Source: Lewinellaceae bacterium
Lineage (GTDB): Bacteria; Bacteroidota; Bacteroidia; Chitinophagales; Saprospiraceae
DNA: 64,000 bases
NCBI GenBank assembly: GCA_020636075.1
Contig: JACJYO010000013.1
Coordinates: 1 to 64,000 of the forward strand
Direction of reading: 5' to 3'
Shown: piece after piece, positions 50,035 through 59,207 of the stretch
How the letters are laid out: every line of letters begins with the position of its first letter
Numbering within the stretch: the stretch's first letter is position 1
Notes under the pieces: generated by a model
The model's database searches: none
What the model was told of the DNA's origin: nothing
What the model saw: the letters and a program-made list of their open reading frames with translations, nothing else
Translations under genes and position numbers: made by a program

Positions 50035-52347
50035 ATGACCCAAAAACACCCATCCCACATGGCGCATTATCTCGACGAACTCAACGATGTCCAACGCGCG
50101 GCCGTAACGACCACCGAAGGCCCGGTGCTCGTCATTGCCGGACCTGGTTCGGGAAAAACCCGGGTGTTGACTTACCGAATTGCACATTTGCTGGAGCAGG
50201 GCGTAGCGCCCTGGCAGATCCTGACGCTCACGTTTACCAACAAGGCTGCCCGGGAAATGAAGGAACGTATTGAGAAGGTGGTGGGCCCGCGCGCCCAACA
50301 GGTGTGGGCCGGTACATTTCACTCGATCTTTGCCCGAATCTTGCGCTACGAAGCCCAACACATCGGTTTTCCAACCAACTTTTCCATCTACGATACCGAC
50401 GATACTATGAGTCTCCTGAGGGCCATCCTCAAAGAGATGAACCTCGACCCGCAGGTGTACAGTCCCGGCGCGCTGCGTTCGCGTATTTCCCTGGCGAAAA
50501 GCAACCTGGTGACTCCGAAAGCCTATCGCGACAATGCCGAGATGATGCTGCAGGACCGGCAGGCTAAACGCCCTTACATTGCTGATATATACGAAAAATA
50601 TGTGGCCCGATGCCAACGCGCCGGCGCTATGGACTTCGACGATCTGTTGCTACAACTCTACCGCTTGTTTCGCGACCATGGGGCGGTGGCTGCCAAGTAT
50701 CAGCAAAAATTTCGGTATGTGCACGTCGACGAATTTCAGGATACCAACTTCCTGCAGTACGCCATTTTGCGCCGCCTCCTGAAATACCCCAACAGCCCGG
50801 AAAATGTATTCGTCGTGGGCGACGATGCTCAGAGTATTTACGCCTTCCGTGGCGCGACCATCGACAATATTTTCGATTTTGAAAAAGACTACCCGGCCCT
50901 GAAAACATTCAAACTGGAGCAAAACTATCGCAGTACGCACCACATCATCGAAGCCGCCAATGAGGTGATCACGTACAACCGGCGCCAGCTGCAAAAAACG
51001 ATCTGGACCGACCGCGAAGACCGGCATAAGATCAAGTTGCTCAAATGCATTACCGACGATGAAGAAGGCCGCCGCGTCGCTGACTTGATCCTGGAGCAAA
51101 AACACCGGCACCACCTGCCTAATTCGGACATTGCCATTTTGTACCGTACCAATGCCCAAAGCCGAAAATTTGAAGAACACCTGCGCCGCCTCAACCTGCC
51201 CTACCGGGTGTTTGGCGGCTTGTCGTTCTATCAGCGCAAGGAGGTGAAAGATTTTGTCGGGTACCTGCGCCTCGCGGTCAATTCGAACGACGAGGAAGCC
51301 CTGCGGCGGGTTGTCAATTATCCGGCGCGCGGCATCAGCCAGGCCACGGTGGATAAAATCAGCCAGTACGCCGGCCAGCAAAATATCAGCATGTGGGATG
51401 CCATGTTGTTTGTGGATGTAACGCCGAGAGCGCGCAAGGCTATCGCCGATTTTCGCAGCCTGGTGGAAAACTGGCAGCGCCGGGCTCAAACGGACAATGC
51501 CTACAAACTCGCTACCGATATTTTGCGGCAATCCCGCCTGCTGGACACGCTCAAAAGCGATAACAGCCCCGAAGGTATCGGCCGGCTTGAAAACGTGAAC
51601 GCCGTGCTGGATGCCATCAGTGAATTTACCGACAACATCGAACCCGTTGCCGGTGACGATCCGGATGTACTGAATGCCCAAAATAGTGACAAGTCGCTCG
51701 CCGCTTACCTGCAAACGATCAGCCTGCTGACCGATGCCGACGAGGCGGTTAACGAACGGGATTATATCACCCTGATGAGTGCGCACGCTGCCAAGGGACT
51801 GGAATTTCGAAGCATTTTCGTGACCGGCCTGGAGGAAAATCTGTTCCCCTCGTTCATGGCCCTGGAAGACCCCAATGGCCTCGATGAAGAGCGCCGTTTG
51901 TTTTATGTTGCGATCACCCGGGCCAAGGAGCTGCTCACCATTTCCTATGCCCAAAATCGCTACCGTTACGGGCAGATCCGCACCAGCGAGCCGTCGCGGT
52001 TTTTAGAAGAAATCAATACCGAGCATTTTGAATTGCTCGGCGGGATTGGCGCCGCGCGTCCGCCGGTTCCGCAGGCGATCAACAACCCGCGCGCCAGCGT
52101 GAGTGGCTATTTTGCCAAACCGCGCAACCAGCAACGGGCGCCACTGGTTGCCCCGGCCGATTTCAAACCCTCACCTCCGGAGGCCATAGTGGCTGGCGTG
52201 ACGGTGCGACATCTAAAATTTGGCGAAGGCCAGGTTAAAAATGTGGAAGGTCCGCAAGGCAACAAAGTGGCTACCATCCAGTTTGCCGGTGATGATTTGC
52301 CGGAACGGCGGATCGTGTTGCGCTTTGCGAAGTTGCAGGTGGTTTAA
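50035..52347 (+). CDS. ATP-dependent DNA helicase, UvrD/PcrA family
   Basis: A 770-aa superfamily 1A helicase that unwinds DNA 3' to 5' in repair and replication restart. Q motif LNDVQRAAVTTTEG, Walker A AGPGSGKTRVLTYRIA (about residue 40-55), motif Ia LTFTNKAAREM, DExx box HVDEFQDTNFLQ, motif III DDAQSIYAFRGA, motif IV LEQNYRS, motif V SAHAAKGLEFRSIFV, motif VI ARRLFYVAITRAKELL-like and C-terminal LKFGEGQVKNVEG, which is typical of PcrA/UvrD. The first ATG at 50035 is used; another Met at 50059 fits almost as well. Confidence 0.93.
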   Translation: MTQKHPSHMAHYLDELNDVQRAAVTTTEGPVLVIAGPGSGKTRVLTYRIAHLLEQGVAPWQILTLTFTNKAAREMKERIEKVVGPRAQQVWAGTFHSIFARILRYEAQHIGFPTNFSIYDTDDTMSLLRAILKEMNLDPQVYSPGALRSRISLAKSNLVTPKAYRDNAEMMLQDRQAKRPYIADIYEKYVARCQRAGAMDFDDLLLQLYRLFRDHGAVAAKYQQKFRYVHVDEFQDTNFLQYAILRRLLKYPNSPENVFVVGDDAQSIYAFRGATIDNIFDFEKDYPALKTFKLEQNYRSTHHIIEAANEVITYNRRQLQKTIWTDREDRHKIKLLKCITDDEEGRRVADLILEQKHRHHLPNSDIAILYRTNAQSRKFEEHLRRLNLPYRVFGGLSFYQRKEVKDFVGYLRLAVNSNDEEALRRVVNYPARGISQATVDKISQYAGQQNISMWDAMLFVDVTPRARKAIADFRSLVENWQRRAQTDNAYKLATDILRQSRLLDTLKSDNSPEGIGRLENVNAVLDAISEFTDNIEPVAGDDPDVLNAQNSDKSLAAYLQTISLLTDADEAVNERDYITLMSAHAAKGLEFRSIFVTGLEENLFPSFMALEDPNGLDEERRLFYVAITRAKELLTISYAQNRYRYGQIRTSEPSRFLEEINTEHFELLGGIGAARPPVPQAINNPRASVSGYFAKPRNQQRAPLVAPADFKPSPPEAIVAGVTVRHLKFGEGQVKNVEGPQGNKVATIQFAGDDLPERRIVLRFAKLQVV

Positions 52348-52394
52348 TATACCCTGGAAGATAGTGTTTTGCAAAAAAACTGGGGCGGTTGTCT

Positions 52395-52427
52395 ATTGTC
52401 GGCGTGACTCGAAGTCACGCCGACAAT
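52395..52427. repeat. 33-bp hairpin, 15-bp arms and 3-nt loop (copy 2)
   Basis: ATTGTCGGCGTGACT (52395-52409), loop CGA, AGTCACGCCGACAAT (52413-52427). Same geometry and same GACT/AGTC centre as the hairpin at 43207-43239, although arm sequence differs. Confidence 0.85.
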
Positions 52428-52493
52428 GCACAAGGCATTATCACGTTCGCAAACCACTGCATGTTTTGTAGAATTATTTTTTGCTGAAAAAAC

Positions 52494-52535
52494 TACGCCG
52501 CACAGGAGCAATCTCCGGTGCGGCGTAATTTTTTT
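52494..52535. terminator. Bidirectional terminator between uvrD-like and TM2 genes
   Basis: Perfect 10-bp stem TACGCCGCAC (52494-52503) with GTGCGGCGTA (52518-52527) and a T run to 52535; A-rich on the other side, so it works for both convergent genes. Confidence 0.8.
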
Positions 52536-52553
52536 CCAGGAAACCCGTCGTAT

Positions 52554-52982
52554 TTACTGGAAGCAGGCGAAAAGGTTGTTGTTGCCTTTGTAGTGCGAAC
52601 TGCCTTGCAGCAACAGACGGAAAAAGTCGATCAGCGGAATAATCCCGAACAGACCAAAAATCGTTAGGATGTACCACAGGATGATAATGCCGTCGCTACC
52701 CAGGTAAACCCGGTGGATACCAAGACCACCAAGTACCAAAGCCAGGATAGCACCTACGATCCCTTCGTTGTCGGTTTCGCCGCCGCGGGCTTTTTTCTTG
52801 TTGAATTTGAACAAGCGCTCTTTTTTGGAGTGGGAGCTAAACTTGCCTTTGTTGTGCTTGATGCCCTCCACATAAGAGGCATAAGACGAACCGGAAGCCG
52901 GTACCGACTCCACACTGGCAAGCACGGGCGTTGCTTGTGCCATCAAAAAAAGGCTGAATAAAACTAGGGTAAACAAACGCAT
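52554..52982 (-). CDS. TM2 domain protein
   Basis: A 142-aa protein with a signal peptide (1-20, ending VLASV), a Lys/Ser-rich linker (about 30-65, HNKGKFSSHSKKERLFKFNK) and a TM2 domain: AILALVLGGLGIHRVYLGSDG, then GIIPLIDFFRLLLQG. TM2 proteins are small bacterial membrane proteins of unsettled function. Start at 52982 is set by the signal peptide. Confidence 0.8.
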   Translation of the reverse strand: MRLFTLVLFSLFLMAQATPVLASVESVPASGSSYASYVEGIKHNKGKFSSHSKKERLFKFNKKKARGGETDNEGIVGAILALVLGGLGIHRVYLGSDGIIILWYILTIFGLFGIIPLIDFFRLLLQGSSHYKGNNNLFACFQ

Positions 52983-53046
52983 GATCGAATGAGTTTGATT
53001 GGTGAAAAAAAGTGAATTCAGAAGGCGAAAGTACAAAAGGCCGCCC

Positions 53047-54450
53047 TCAGTTTTTAATTAATTCCCCCATCTTCCAATTTTGTTTCCGCATTTTAACCAG
53101 CAGGGAATACTCACCTTTCGGCAAAGTATCCAGTTGCACCGTGCCCCCCCGCTGTTTCCAACTTTTCCACACATGCCCTTGTACATCAACCAGTTTGAAC
53201 TCCACTTTTTCCTTGGGGCCAATCCCGGCAATGGTATACGTGCGCCCTTCGGTTCCGGCAGCAATATCCAGGTCAAAACCGACGCTGGCCTGCCTGCGCG
53301 TAGTCGAAACAGCCCCGGCAAACAACCACCGGTACGCTGCCGGAAATTCGCGTCGCCAGAACCACTCCGAGTGTTGCCCGTCGGCAGGCATGGTGAAGTA
53401 AATGTCGGTCGGTTGAAAGCCTGCCGAAAGCATGGCATTGCCAACCTGGACCAGGTCGGATTCGACATAATCCGGCTCCTGGCCACCGGCCAAAAAATAC
53501 ATTTTGCCCGGGTAGCGCTTCGGGTGGTTGCGCACATCGAGTGCAACAGAATCGCCGGCAAACCAAAACGCCGGTGAAAATACCCCGGCCATGCTGTACA
53601 CATCGGGCCGTTCGGTGAAGGCATACATCGAGATCAGGCCGCCCATGCTGCTGCCCAGGATGGCGGTGGTTTGCGGGCCGGGCAAGGTGCGATATATCGA
53701 GTCGACGTAGGGTTTCAGGGTGTTGACCAGAAAGTCGAGGTATTTTTTGCCCTGGCCGCCGCCGTATTCTTCGTTTACCCACGGGGAGTATTCGTCGAGG
53801 CGGGCGCCCTCGCCATTGTCGATACCGATGGCGATGCAGCCGTAATCCCCCTGGTTGAACATGTTGTTAAGCGCCTCATCGATCTGCCACTCGCCGAAGC
53901 TGCTGGTTTGGTTGTCAAACATATTCTGCCCGTCGTGCAGGTAGAGCACCGGGTAGCGTTTTTTCGATGTGGCATAGTCCGGCGGCAGATATACCCAGAT
54001 GCGGCGGCTGCGCTTCAATTGGGGCATGTAAAATTTGTCGGCCAGGATAAACACGTTGGGCGCCGCTGTACCGCCGCCGCCGGTATCGCGGTCTTCCCAG
54101 GCGGGAATGCTGACCTGGATGGTTTTTGGCTTGCCGTCGTATTGCAGGGTGCGGTTGGGGCGGAATTTGCCTGATTCGTTGCCTTCCACCGTGGCCCAGG
54201 AGCCGCGGGTGATCTTGTACTCCAAAAAACCAGCCTGGGGTTTCAGCGTGATGCTGTACTGCCCGTTTTCCAGGGCCGTGAACCGGTAGTTGTTGTCGCC
54301 GGGATTCCAATTGTTGAAATTGCCGACAAGATAGAGTTGGTCGGGCGCCGGGGTGTTGGCCGGGATGGAGGTGATCTGAATAGTCAGTTGGCCAAAGAGC
54401 AGGGTAGGGGCAAGGGCCAAAAGCAGGAGGTACTGTCGTAGTTTGTGCAT
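53047..54450 (-). CDS. Exported esterase (enterobactin-esterase fold) with CBM48-like domain
   Basis: A 467-aa secreted protein. Signal peptide 1-20, CBM48/E-set-like beta-sandwich (about 22-110: YLVGNFNNWNPGDNNY, GQYSITLKPQAG), then an alpha/beta-hydrolase of the IroE/Fes type (about 130-400). Nucleophile Ser in ILGSSMGGLISM, base His in DGQHSEWFWRREF, acidic residue in the YFLAGGQEPD region. The C-terminal 60 residues look like a decayed sorting domain (LPKGEYSLLVKM). Substrates in this family include siderophores, glycopeptides and carbohydrate esters. A TAATTTTG box at 54473-54480 on the minus strand is close upstream. Confidence 0.82.
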   Translation of the reverse strand: MHKLRQYLLLLALAPTLLFGQLTIQITSIPANTPAPDQLYLVGNFNNWNPGDNNYRFTALENGQYSITLKPQAGFLEYKITRGSWATVEGNESGKFRPNRTLQYDGKPKTIQVSIPAWEDRDTGGGGTAAPNVFILADKFYMPQLKRSRRIWVYLPPDYATSKKRYPVLYLHDGQNMFDNQTSSFGEWQIDEALNNMFNQGDYGCIAIGIDNGEGARLDEYSPWVNEEYGGGQGKKYLDFLVNTLKPYVDSIYRTLPGPQTTAILGSSMGGLISMYAFTERPDVYSMAGVFSPAFWFAGDSVALDVRNHPKRYPGKMYFLAGGQEPDYVESDLVQVGNAMLSAGFQPTDIYFTMPADGQHSEWFWRREFPAAYRWLFAGAVSTTRRQASVGFDLDIAAGTEGRTYTIAGIGPKEKVEFKLVDVQGHVWKSWKQRGGTVQLDTLPKGEYSLLVKMRKQNWKMGELIKN

Positions 54451-54769
54451 GTGTTCGGTTGTTGGAAAAGGGCAAAATTACGACGGTAACACGGCCGCCA
54501 GTTAGAAGACAAGTAAAAATTGCCTACTGTTATTTTAGGGGTGTTAAGAAAAATTTTGGACGCTGTTTGTAGAGCATTTCACGCAGAGTTGCACAAAGGG
54601 AATGCACAGAGTTCCGCGGAGTTGCCATCCCGAAGAAGGAAAACTCTGCGGAACTCTGTGTGAAAAACTCCGCGGAACTCTGCGTGAAATGCTCTACGGA
54701 TAAAATTTTAGTAAAAAAATATTTCTCTTAACACCTCTAACTGTTATTTCAGAAATTTGGATTGCATCG
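54451..54769. other. 319-bp intergenic gap holding a MITE-like element
   Basis: Two thirds of the gap is the 206-bp element at 54535-54740. A TAATTTTG -7 box at 54473-54480 (minus) serves the esterase gene. No gene was found. Confidence 0.5.
54535..54740. mobile_element. 206-bp MITE-like element with TIRs and target duplication
   Basis: Terminal inverted repeats TTAGGGGTGTTAAGAAAAAT (54535-54554) and ATTTCTCTTAACACCTCTAA (54721-54740) differ at two positions. The interior has the ATTTCACGCAGAGT inverted repeats and ACTCTGCGGAACTCTG-type arms. ACTGTTATTT lies directly before (54526-54535) and directly after (54740-54749) as a 10-bp direct repeat, sharing a base with the element at each end. 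That is the signature of a transposition target duplication. No transposase is inside. Confidence 0.85.
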
Positions 54770-55972
54770 TTACCACTCCCGCTTCCCAAACTTCTCCCCC
54801 ATCAACGTCCACAACTCCGTATCATTCGTCCCAAACCCAAGTGCCCAAAATCCAGCGCCGGCCAGCCGTCGTTCCTTGATCCAATCAAATTTTTGCGCCA
54901 GCGCTTTTTTCCCGTCAAACCACATTTGCGCGTTCCGGCCACGCGAGTCCCGGTAAACAAAATAGCTCGACGCGCTGGCCGAGTCGTACACCGTTTTTTG
55001 TTGTTTTTCTTCAATAAAACCCTGCTTGATATTATCGATGGTTGTGTGGCCCAGAAAATGCCGCGCGCGGCTTGGGAGCCGGTTTTCAGGGGTGTTCCAG
55101 GCGGCGCCGTAGAAGGGCAGGGCCACAATGAATTTGTCGTGTCGGACACCCTGGCCGAGATAATAATCCACCGAAGCATCGAGGCTGTAGTTGCCCCAGG
55201 TATTGCTGTTTTTCAACGGTGCTATCGGTCCGGCATGTTTGCTGAAGGCGCCCGCGTAGTCGTAGCCCATCAGGATGTAATAATCGATATGCGGATCGAT
55301 GGCGGCGATCTGAAACACCTTGTTCCAGTCGACATTGTAAATGGCCAGAGTGATGGTGTACGCTGGGTTTTGCGCTTTCAGTGTTTTGGACAGCCGGATC
55401 AAAAACCGGGTGAAATCATCCCGGTTTTCGCCGGGGACGGCCTCAAAGTCGATGTTCACACCGTCGCCGTTGCGGCGTTTGAGCATGCTGGCCAGACTGT
55501 CGATGAGGGTTTGCTGCGCAAGGGTGTTGGTCAGCAGGGTTTGGTTTGCGGTTGCGCCGAAATTCGAAACCGTCAAAAAAACCTTGCAGCCCTGCGCATG
55601 CGCACTGTCGATGAGCCCGGTGCTTTCCCAGTTGAACGCATTTTTGGGCTTGCCGGTACGCGGGTCGGGGATGTACGAGAAGTACCCGATAGCCCAAAGC
55701 AGGGAGAAATCGTAGTAGCTGTATGCAGTTCCCGACGTGTACATGTGCCAGCCGAATGTTTTGAAATCCGGATGCCGAACATGACCGGAGTCCATCTTTT
55801 TGGCGCCGGGAATGGCATTCAAGGCAGCCCATTCGGATTCCGAACGATCGGGATGCCCCTCGAATAATTTATAAAACTCATGATGCACGCCGATGTACTC
55901 CGACCCGGACCCTGAACCGGAGTTGCCACAAGCGTAAAAAGTCAGGCCAATAAAAAAAAGTAAGTACCGCAT
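54770..55972 (-). CDS. GH18 family glycosidase, lipoprotein
   Basis: A 400-aa exported protein with a short lipoprotein-type leader (MRYLLFFIGLTFYACGNS, Cys near residue 15). The GH18 TIM barrel follows. The active-site strand reads DGVNIDFEAVPGE, with the catalytic Glu of DxxDxDxE and the middle Asp replaced by Asn, as in spore-germination (YaaH/SleL) GH18 enzymes that cleave peptidoglycan. Other strands include HIDYYILMGYDYAGAF and GFWALGFGTND. It is likely a glucosaminidase on peptidoglycan or chitin-type polymer. It lies downstream of the 206-bp element. Confidence 0.85.
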   Translation of the reverse strand: MRYLLFFIGLTFYACGNSGSGSGSEYIGVHHEFYKLFEGHPDRSESEWAALNAIPGAKKMDSGHVRHPDFKTFGWHMYTSGTAYSYYDFSLLWAIGYFSYIPDPRTGKPKNAFNWESTGLIDSAHAQGCKVFLTVSNFGATANQTLLTNTLAQQTLIDSLASMLKRRNGDGVNIDFEAVPGENRDDFTRFLIRLSKTLKAQNPAYTITLAIYNVDWNKVFQIAAIDPHIDYYILMGYDYAGAFSKHAGPIAPLKNSNTWGNYSLDASVDYYLGQGVRHDKFIVALPFYGAAWNTPENRLPSRARHFLGHTTIDNIKQGFIEEKQQKTVYDSASASSYFVYRDSRGRNAQMWFDGKKALAQKFDWIKERRLAGAGFWALGFGTNDTELWTLMGEKFGKREW

Positions 55973-56132
55973 CGTTCCTTTTGGTTGAGAGCGGCCCAAG
56001 TTAGGCAATCCTCCACGGACCTCTGTCGGTCCAGGCTGTTGGAACAGCCCTGCAAGGTTGCAGTGCTTGTAGATCGGGATGCGCGTTTAGGTTCCCTTCA
56101 TCTTATTCCAGTCGATACAAGTTCATGAAAAA

Positions 56133-56161
56133 GCCGCCCGGGTCTAGGAAACCCGGACGGC
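56133..56161 (-). terminator. Terminator of the 56197-57024 lipoprotein gene
   Basis: Imperfect 11-bp stem GCCGCCCGGGT (56133-56143) with ACCCGGACGGC (56151-56161), one mismatch, followed on the minus strand by a T run (as-read AAAAA at 56128-56132). Confidence 0.65.
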
Positions 56162-56196
56162 AAACCAAAATTTTCATTTTAATTCCTGAATCCCGA

Positions 56197-57024
56197 TCAA
56201 TACTGCACCGTTGAACTCAACACCGACCCCTGCGGATGTATCCGGTCAATACTTTTGGGTAAACCCTGCGCATTGTATTCATAGGCATAGGTGGTGGTGC
56301 TCACAGTACCGTCTTCCGCTTGCACGCTTACCTTGCGCGGATTGTTGAACTGCAATCGCAATTGCGGGATGTAGGGATAGCGCAGCTGCCAGCTGAGCGG
56401 ATTGATCTTATCGTCAAAATCGCTGTACGTTGTTGTTTCCAGCAATTTGAACTGATCGACGCCGGTTTGTTCAAATACCTCTACTTTGTTCAAATTGCCA
56501 CGGTTGTCGTAGCCAAAAACGTGTTTGTACACATCATCCGGTTCGCCGGGTATGCTGGGAATACGCCAGGTTTCCTGTGCCATCCGGTTGTTCGAATAGA
56601 GGTAAGTTACTTCTTTGGCCAACGCGCCGCCGGGGTACAATTCCCGGGTTTTGTGGATCAGGTTGCCGTGGTAGAGAAATTGCGTAGTGAAGCCGCCGGT
56701 ATAGTTCAACTGAACCGGCCGGTTTTGGCTGTCGTAGGTGAAATCGTAGATCATGGTCCTGATCTTGGTGGGGTCGCCCTGCACGTATTGATATTGGAAG
56801 ATTTCCTGCATTACCTGCCCCTTATCGTTGTACGCGAAGGTCTGGTGATCGGTTTCGGTCCACCGTTGCTGGCGTACAAGCGCATGCGCAGGGAGCGGGT
56901 TGGGTAGTTGTTGCTGTGGCGAATCGCCGCCCGGCGGTTCCGATACGGGCTCTTTTTTACAAGCAGTTGCGGCGAGCAAAACCGCCAGCGGCAACAGCAT
57001 GAGCAATCTGGTGTGTTGTTTCAT
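56197..57024 (-). CDS. Lipoprotein with RHS/YD-like beta repeats
   Basis: A 275-aa protein with a lipoprotein signal (LLLAVLLAATACKKEP, Cys22). A Pro-rich linker is followed by repeated YDxxGxL/VYxYDSQN-type strands, for example FAYNDKGQVMQEIFQY, YDFTYDSQNRPVQLNY, HVFGYDNRGNLNKVEV and YEYNAQGLPKSIDRI. These resemble YD repeats of RHS and DUF4595-type proteins. The function is unknown. It ends at a terminator at 56133-56161. Confidence 0.7.
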   Translation of the reverse strand: MKQHTRLLMLLPLAVLLAATACKKEPVSEPPGGDSPQQQLPNPLPAHALVRQQRWTETDHQTFAYNDKGQVMQEIFQYQYVQGDPTKIRTMIYDFTYDSQNRPVQLNYTGGFTTQFLYHGNLIHKTRELYPGGALAKEVTYLYSNNRMAQETWRIPSIPGEPDDVYKHVFGYDNRGNLNKVEVFEQTGVDQFKLLETTTYSDFDDKINPLSWQLRYPYIPQLRLQFNNPRKVSVQAEDGTVSTTTYAYEYNAQGLPKSIDRIHPQGSVLSSTVQY

Positions 57025-57059
57025 AGCTAAGTTGTTTATGGTTCAATATTCAAGTTGCC

Positions 57060-57791
57060 TCACCTTGTCACCTGCATATCCACATCTTCCATGTCGCGGC
57101 GGAGCAGCAAGCCTGTGGCCACCGCCGCAATGACGGTGCGCGTTTCGGCGTCCAGCCGCTCGTCGATCCAAACGGTGCCTTTGTTGATGGTGGATACAGC
57201 CCCCACTACGGCATTGTCGATGCGGAATTCGTGGCCGTACACGGTGAGTTCTTTCATCCAGTCGGGCTGGCCTTTCAGCCCGCGAATCGCCTCGATGGCA
57301 ATTTGTTGTTCGCCGTTGCGGATAAAACCTGCGGAGGCTTTTTCCCGGAGAAAATCGCCATTGGGGTTGTGCAGGATAAAGTCCCAGTTGGCGCCTCCCT
57401 GGTCAACGGTAATATTCCCGGCGAAATAGTTTTGATAATCCAGTTGGATGCCGAAAAAATCGCGGACCAGTTCGATTTCCGTGCTTTTGAATTTGCTGAT
57501 GCAGGCCACGGTGGCCTTTGTGTTTTCGGGACCAAATTGGGCGAAGCTCAGTTTTTCCTTGGCGCCCTGAAAACGCAGGATGAACGGAATGTCGTAGCCT
57601 TTCGTCCAGCCGCGGCGCACTTTGTCGGTGGTGTAATCGCCGTAGCGGATGACCTGCCCGATCTGCAAGCCGTTTCGGCCTTTCACCGGCATGGCGCCGG
57701 CGGAGAGCGACGGATCGAGCACGAGTTCGGGGGTATGGCAGGCGACGAGCCCGGTGAGCGCCAGCAGCGAGATGACTATTTTGAAATGCAT
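57060..57791 (-). CDS. Lipoprotein of unknown function
   Basis: A 243-aa protein. The leader MHFKIVISLLALTGLVACHT ends in a lipobox with Cys18. The rest is beta-rich with no recognised family: GYDIPFILRFQGAKEK, STEIELVRDFFGIQLDY, DFILHNPNGDFLREK. The start at 57791 is set by the lipoprotein signal. It sits 35 bp upstream of the YD-type lipoprotein gene on the same strand, so the two may be co-expressed. Confidence 0.65.
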   Translation of the reverse strand: MHFKIVISLLALTGLVACHTPELVLDPSLSAGAMPVKGRNGLQIGQVIRYGDYTTDKVRRGWTKGYDIPFILRFQGAKEKLSFAQFGPENTKATVACISKFKSTEIELVRDFFGIQLDYQNYFAGNITVDQGGANWDFILHNPNGDFLREKASAGFIRNGEQQIAIEAIRGLKGQPDWMKELTVYGHEFRIDNAVVGAVSTINKGTVWIDERLDAETRTVIAAVATGLLLRRDMEDVDMQVTR

Positions 57792-57860
57792 ACTTGTTGC
57801 GTTTAAAAAGATGAATGAATGCTTGGACTGACGCTCCCGAAACTTCGGATGTTGCACGCC

Positions 57861-59207
57861 TTATTGTTTTACAATTTTTCCGGTATACAAATCTGCGCCC
57901 TGGCGGGCCGACAGGGTGTACACCCCCGGAGGCAATGCCGTCAGATCGAGCGTGGCCGTGCCGGCTTGCAGCACTTGCGATTGGACCCGTTGGCCGCCAA
58001 GGGTAAAAAGTTGTACCTGAGCTTCCTGTTCGAGCTGAAAGCGCACCTGATCCGTAGTCGGGTTGGGCGATACTTGCAAGGGCAGCGCCGGGCGCGGTGA
58101 AGGCTTTACCGGCACGAGACCGAGGTAGTAGTAGAATTTTTTGCTGTCGAGTTTCCAGTCGAACAAATCGTCGTCCCAGTACAGCACCATTTCCTGCGCG
58201 AGGTTTTCAGCATCCACATAGCCGTACACAATGAGCTCATTTGGGTCGGACTGGTACACGTTGTTTGTTTCAACGCTGCTTAACCGTTCAGCAAAATCGT
58301 AGCCGTACTCCACCCTTTTAAGGAGAATCCAGGTTGACGACCCTGGAATGTACTTGAACTCAAGCGTGTGCCGAATTTTCCCAAAAAGCATGTAGGCGAT
58401 GTTGCGCCGGCTTTCATACTGGAACTCCAGGCCGTCGTGTACCGATTTCACTAGTTCGATAGGCTGATGATCATAGTAAGTGATCTCCGTGCGACTGTCC
58501 GGATACGTGAACCCGTCAATGACGGTAAAACTTTCAATCAGGTGGTTATCACCATCATCGTTGTAGCGGTATAGGTCCAGAAACTCCAGGGTGTCGCCCA
58601 GCAGGTATATCTCGGAAGTCGTGGTTTGCAAACGGTCTTCAGTATCGAATGCATTGGCGACGAAAAAAATCCGGGACCAGACCATGCCGACAGAATCCCA
58701 ACCATAGGTGGCTACTGAATCCAACAAGTCGTTCGAATCGCCGTGCGGAAAAATTTGCAACCAGGAGTCGAGCCTGAATTGCTGCGTTTCAGCGTCGTAT
58801 ACTTCGGCGAGCACATCCACCAGCCGCTGCCGGTCGTCGGTATAGATCGACGAGCGGTTGAGCGGGAGCCAGGCGCCGTTGTCATAAATAAATTCGGTTT
58901 CAATTTTCAAGCCCTGTTGCGGGTAGCGGTAGGTCGTGCGGAAAACCGGTGTGCTGTCGCCGGGCCAGCCGCCGGTGTACTGGTGGAAGGTTTTTGTGGA
59001 GTCGAGTTGTAATGCCCCATTGCCGCTAAAGCCTGTGGCCGGTGTGTGCATGGCGGGCATGTCGAAACCCGCACGGTTCAGCGATTTTACCAGGGTGTAC
59101 GTCCAGTTTTCGGCATAGGGTTTCACACTTGGCGAAAGGTTTTTTTGGGAAAAAACCGGCGTTAGCGCCAAGCCGAGAAAGCAGATAAAAAAGACCAGGT
59201 GTTTCAT
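57861..59207 (-). CDS. T9SS-exported protein of unknown function
   Basis: A 448-aa protein. A signal peptide (MKHLVFFICFLGLALTPVFS) leads into about ten short beta-strand units with YDN/YxYxD patterns (IYTDDRQRLVDVLAEVYDA, VEYGYDFAERLSSVET, YDHQPIELVKSVHDG) similar to YD-type repeats. It ends in a T9SS sorting domain (VSPNPTTDQVRFQLEQ, LPPGVYTLSARQG). Surface or secreted, function unknown. It lies downstream of the LytTR regulator gene on the same strand. Confidence 0.75.
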   Translation of the reverse strand: MKHLVFFICFLGLALTPVFSQKNLSPSVKPYAENWTYTLVKSLNRAGFDMPAMHTPATGFSGNGALQLDSTKTFHQYTGGWPGDSTPVFRTTYRYPQQGLKIETEFIYDNGAWLPLNRSSIYTDDRQRLVDVLAEVYDAETQQFRLDSWLQIFPHGDSNDLLDSVATYGWDSVGMVWSRIFFVANAFDTEDRLQTTTSEIYLLGDTLEFLDLYRYNDDGDNHLIESFTVIDGFTYPDSRTEITYYDHQPIELVKSVHDGLEFQYESRRNIAYMLFGKIRHTLEFKYIPGSSTWILLKRVEYGYDFAERLSSVETNNVYQSDPNELIVYGYVDAENLAQEMVLYWDDDLFDWKLDSKKFYYYLGLVPVKPSPRPALPLQVSPNPTTDQVRFQLEQEAQVQLFTLGGQRVQSQVLQAGTATLDLTALPPGVYTLSARQGADLYTGKIVKQ

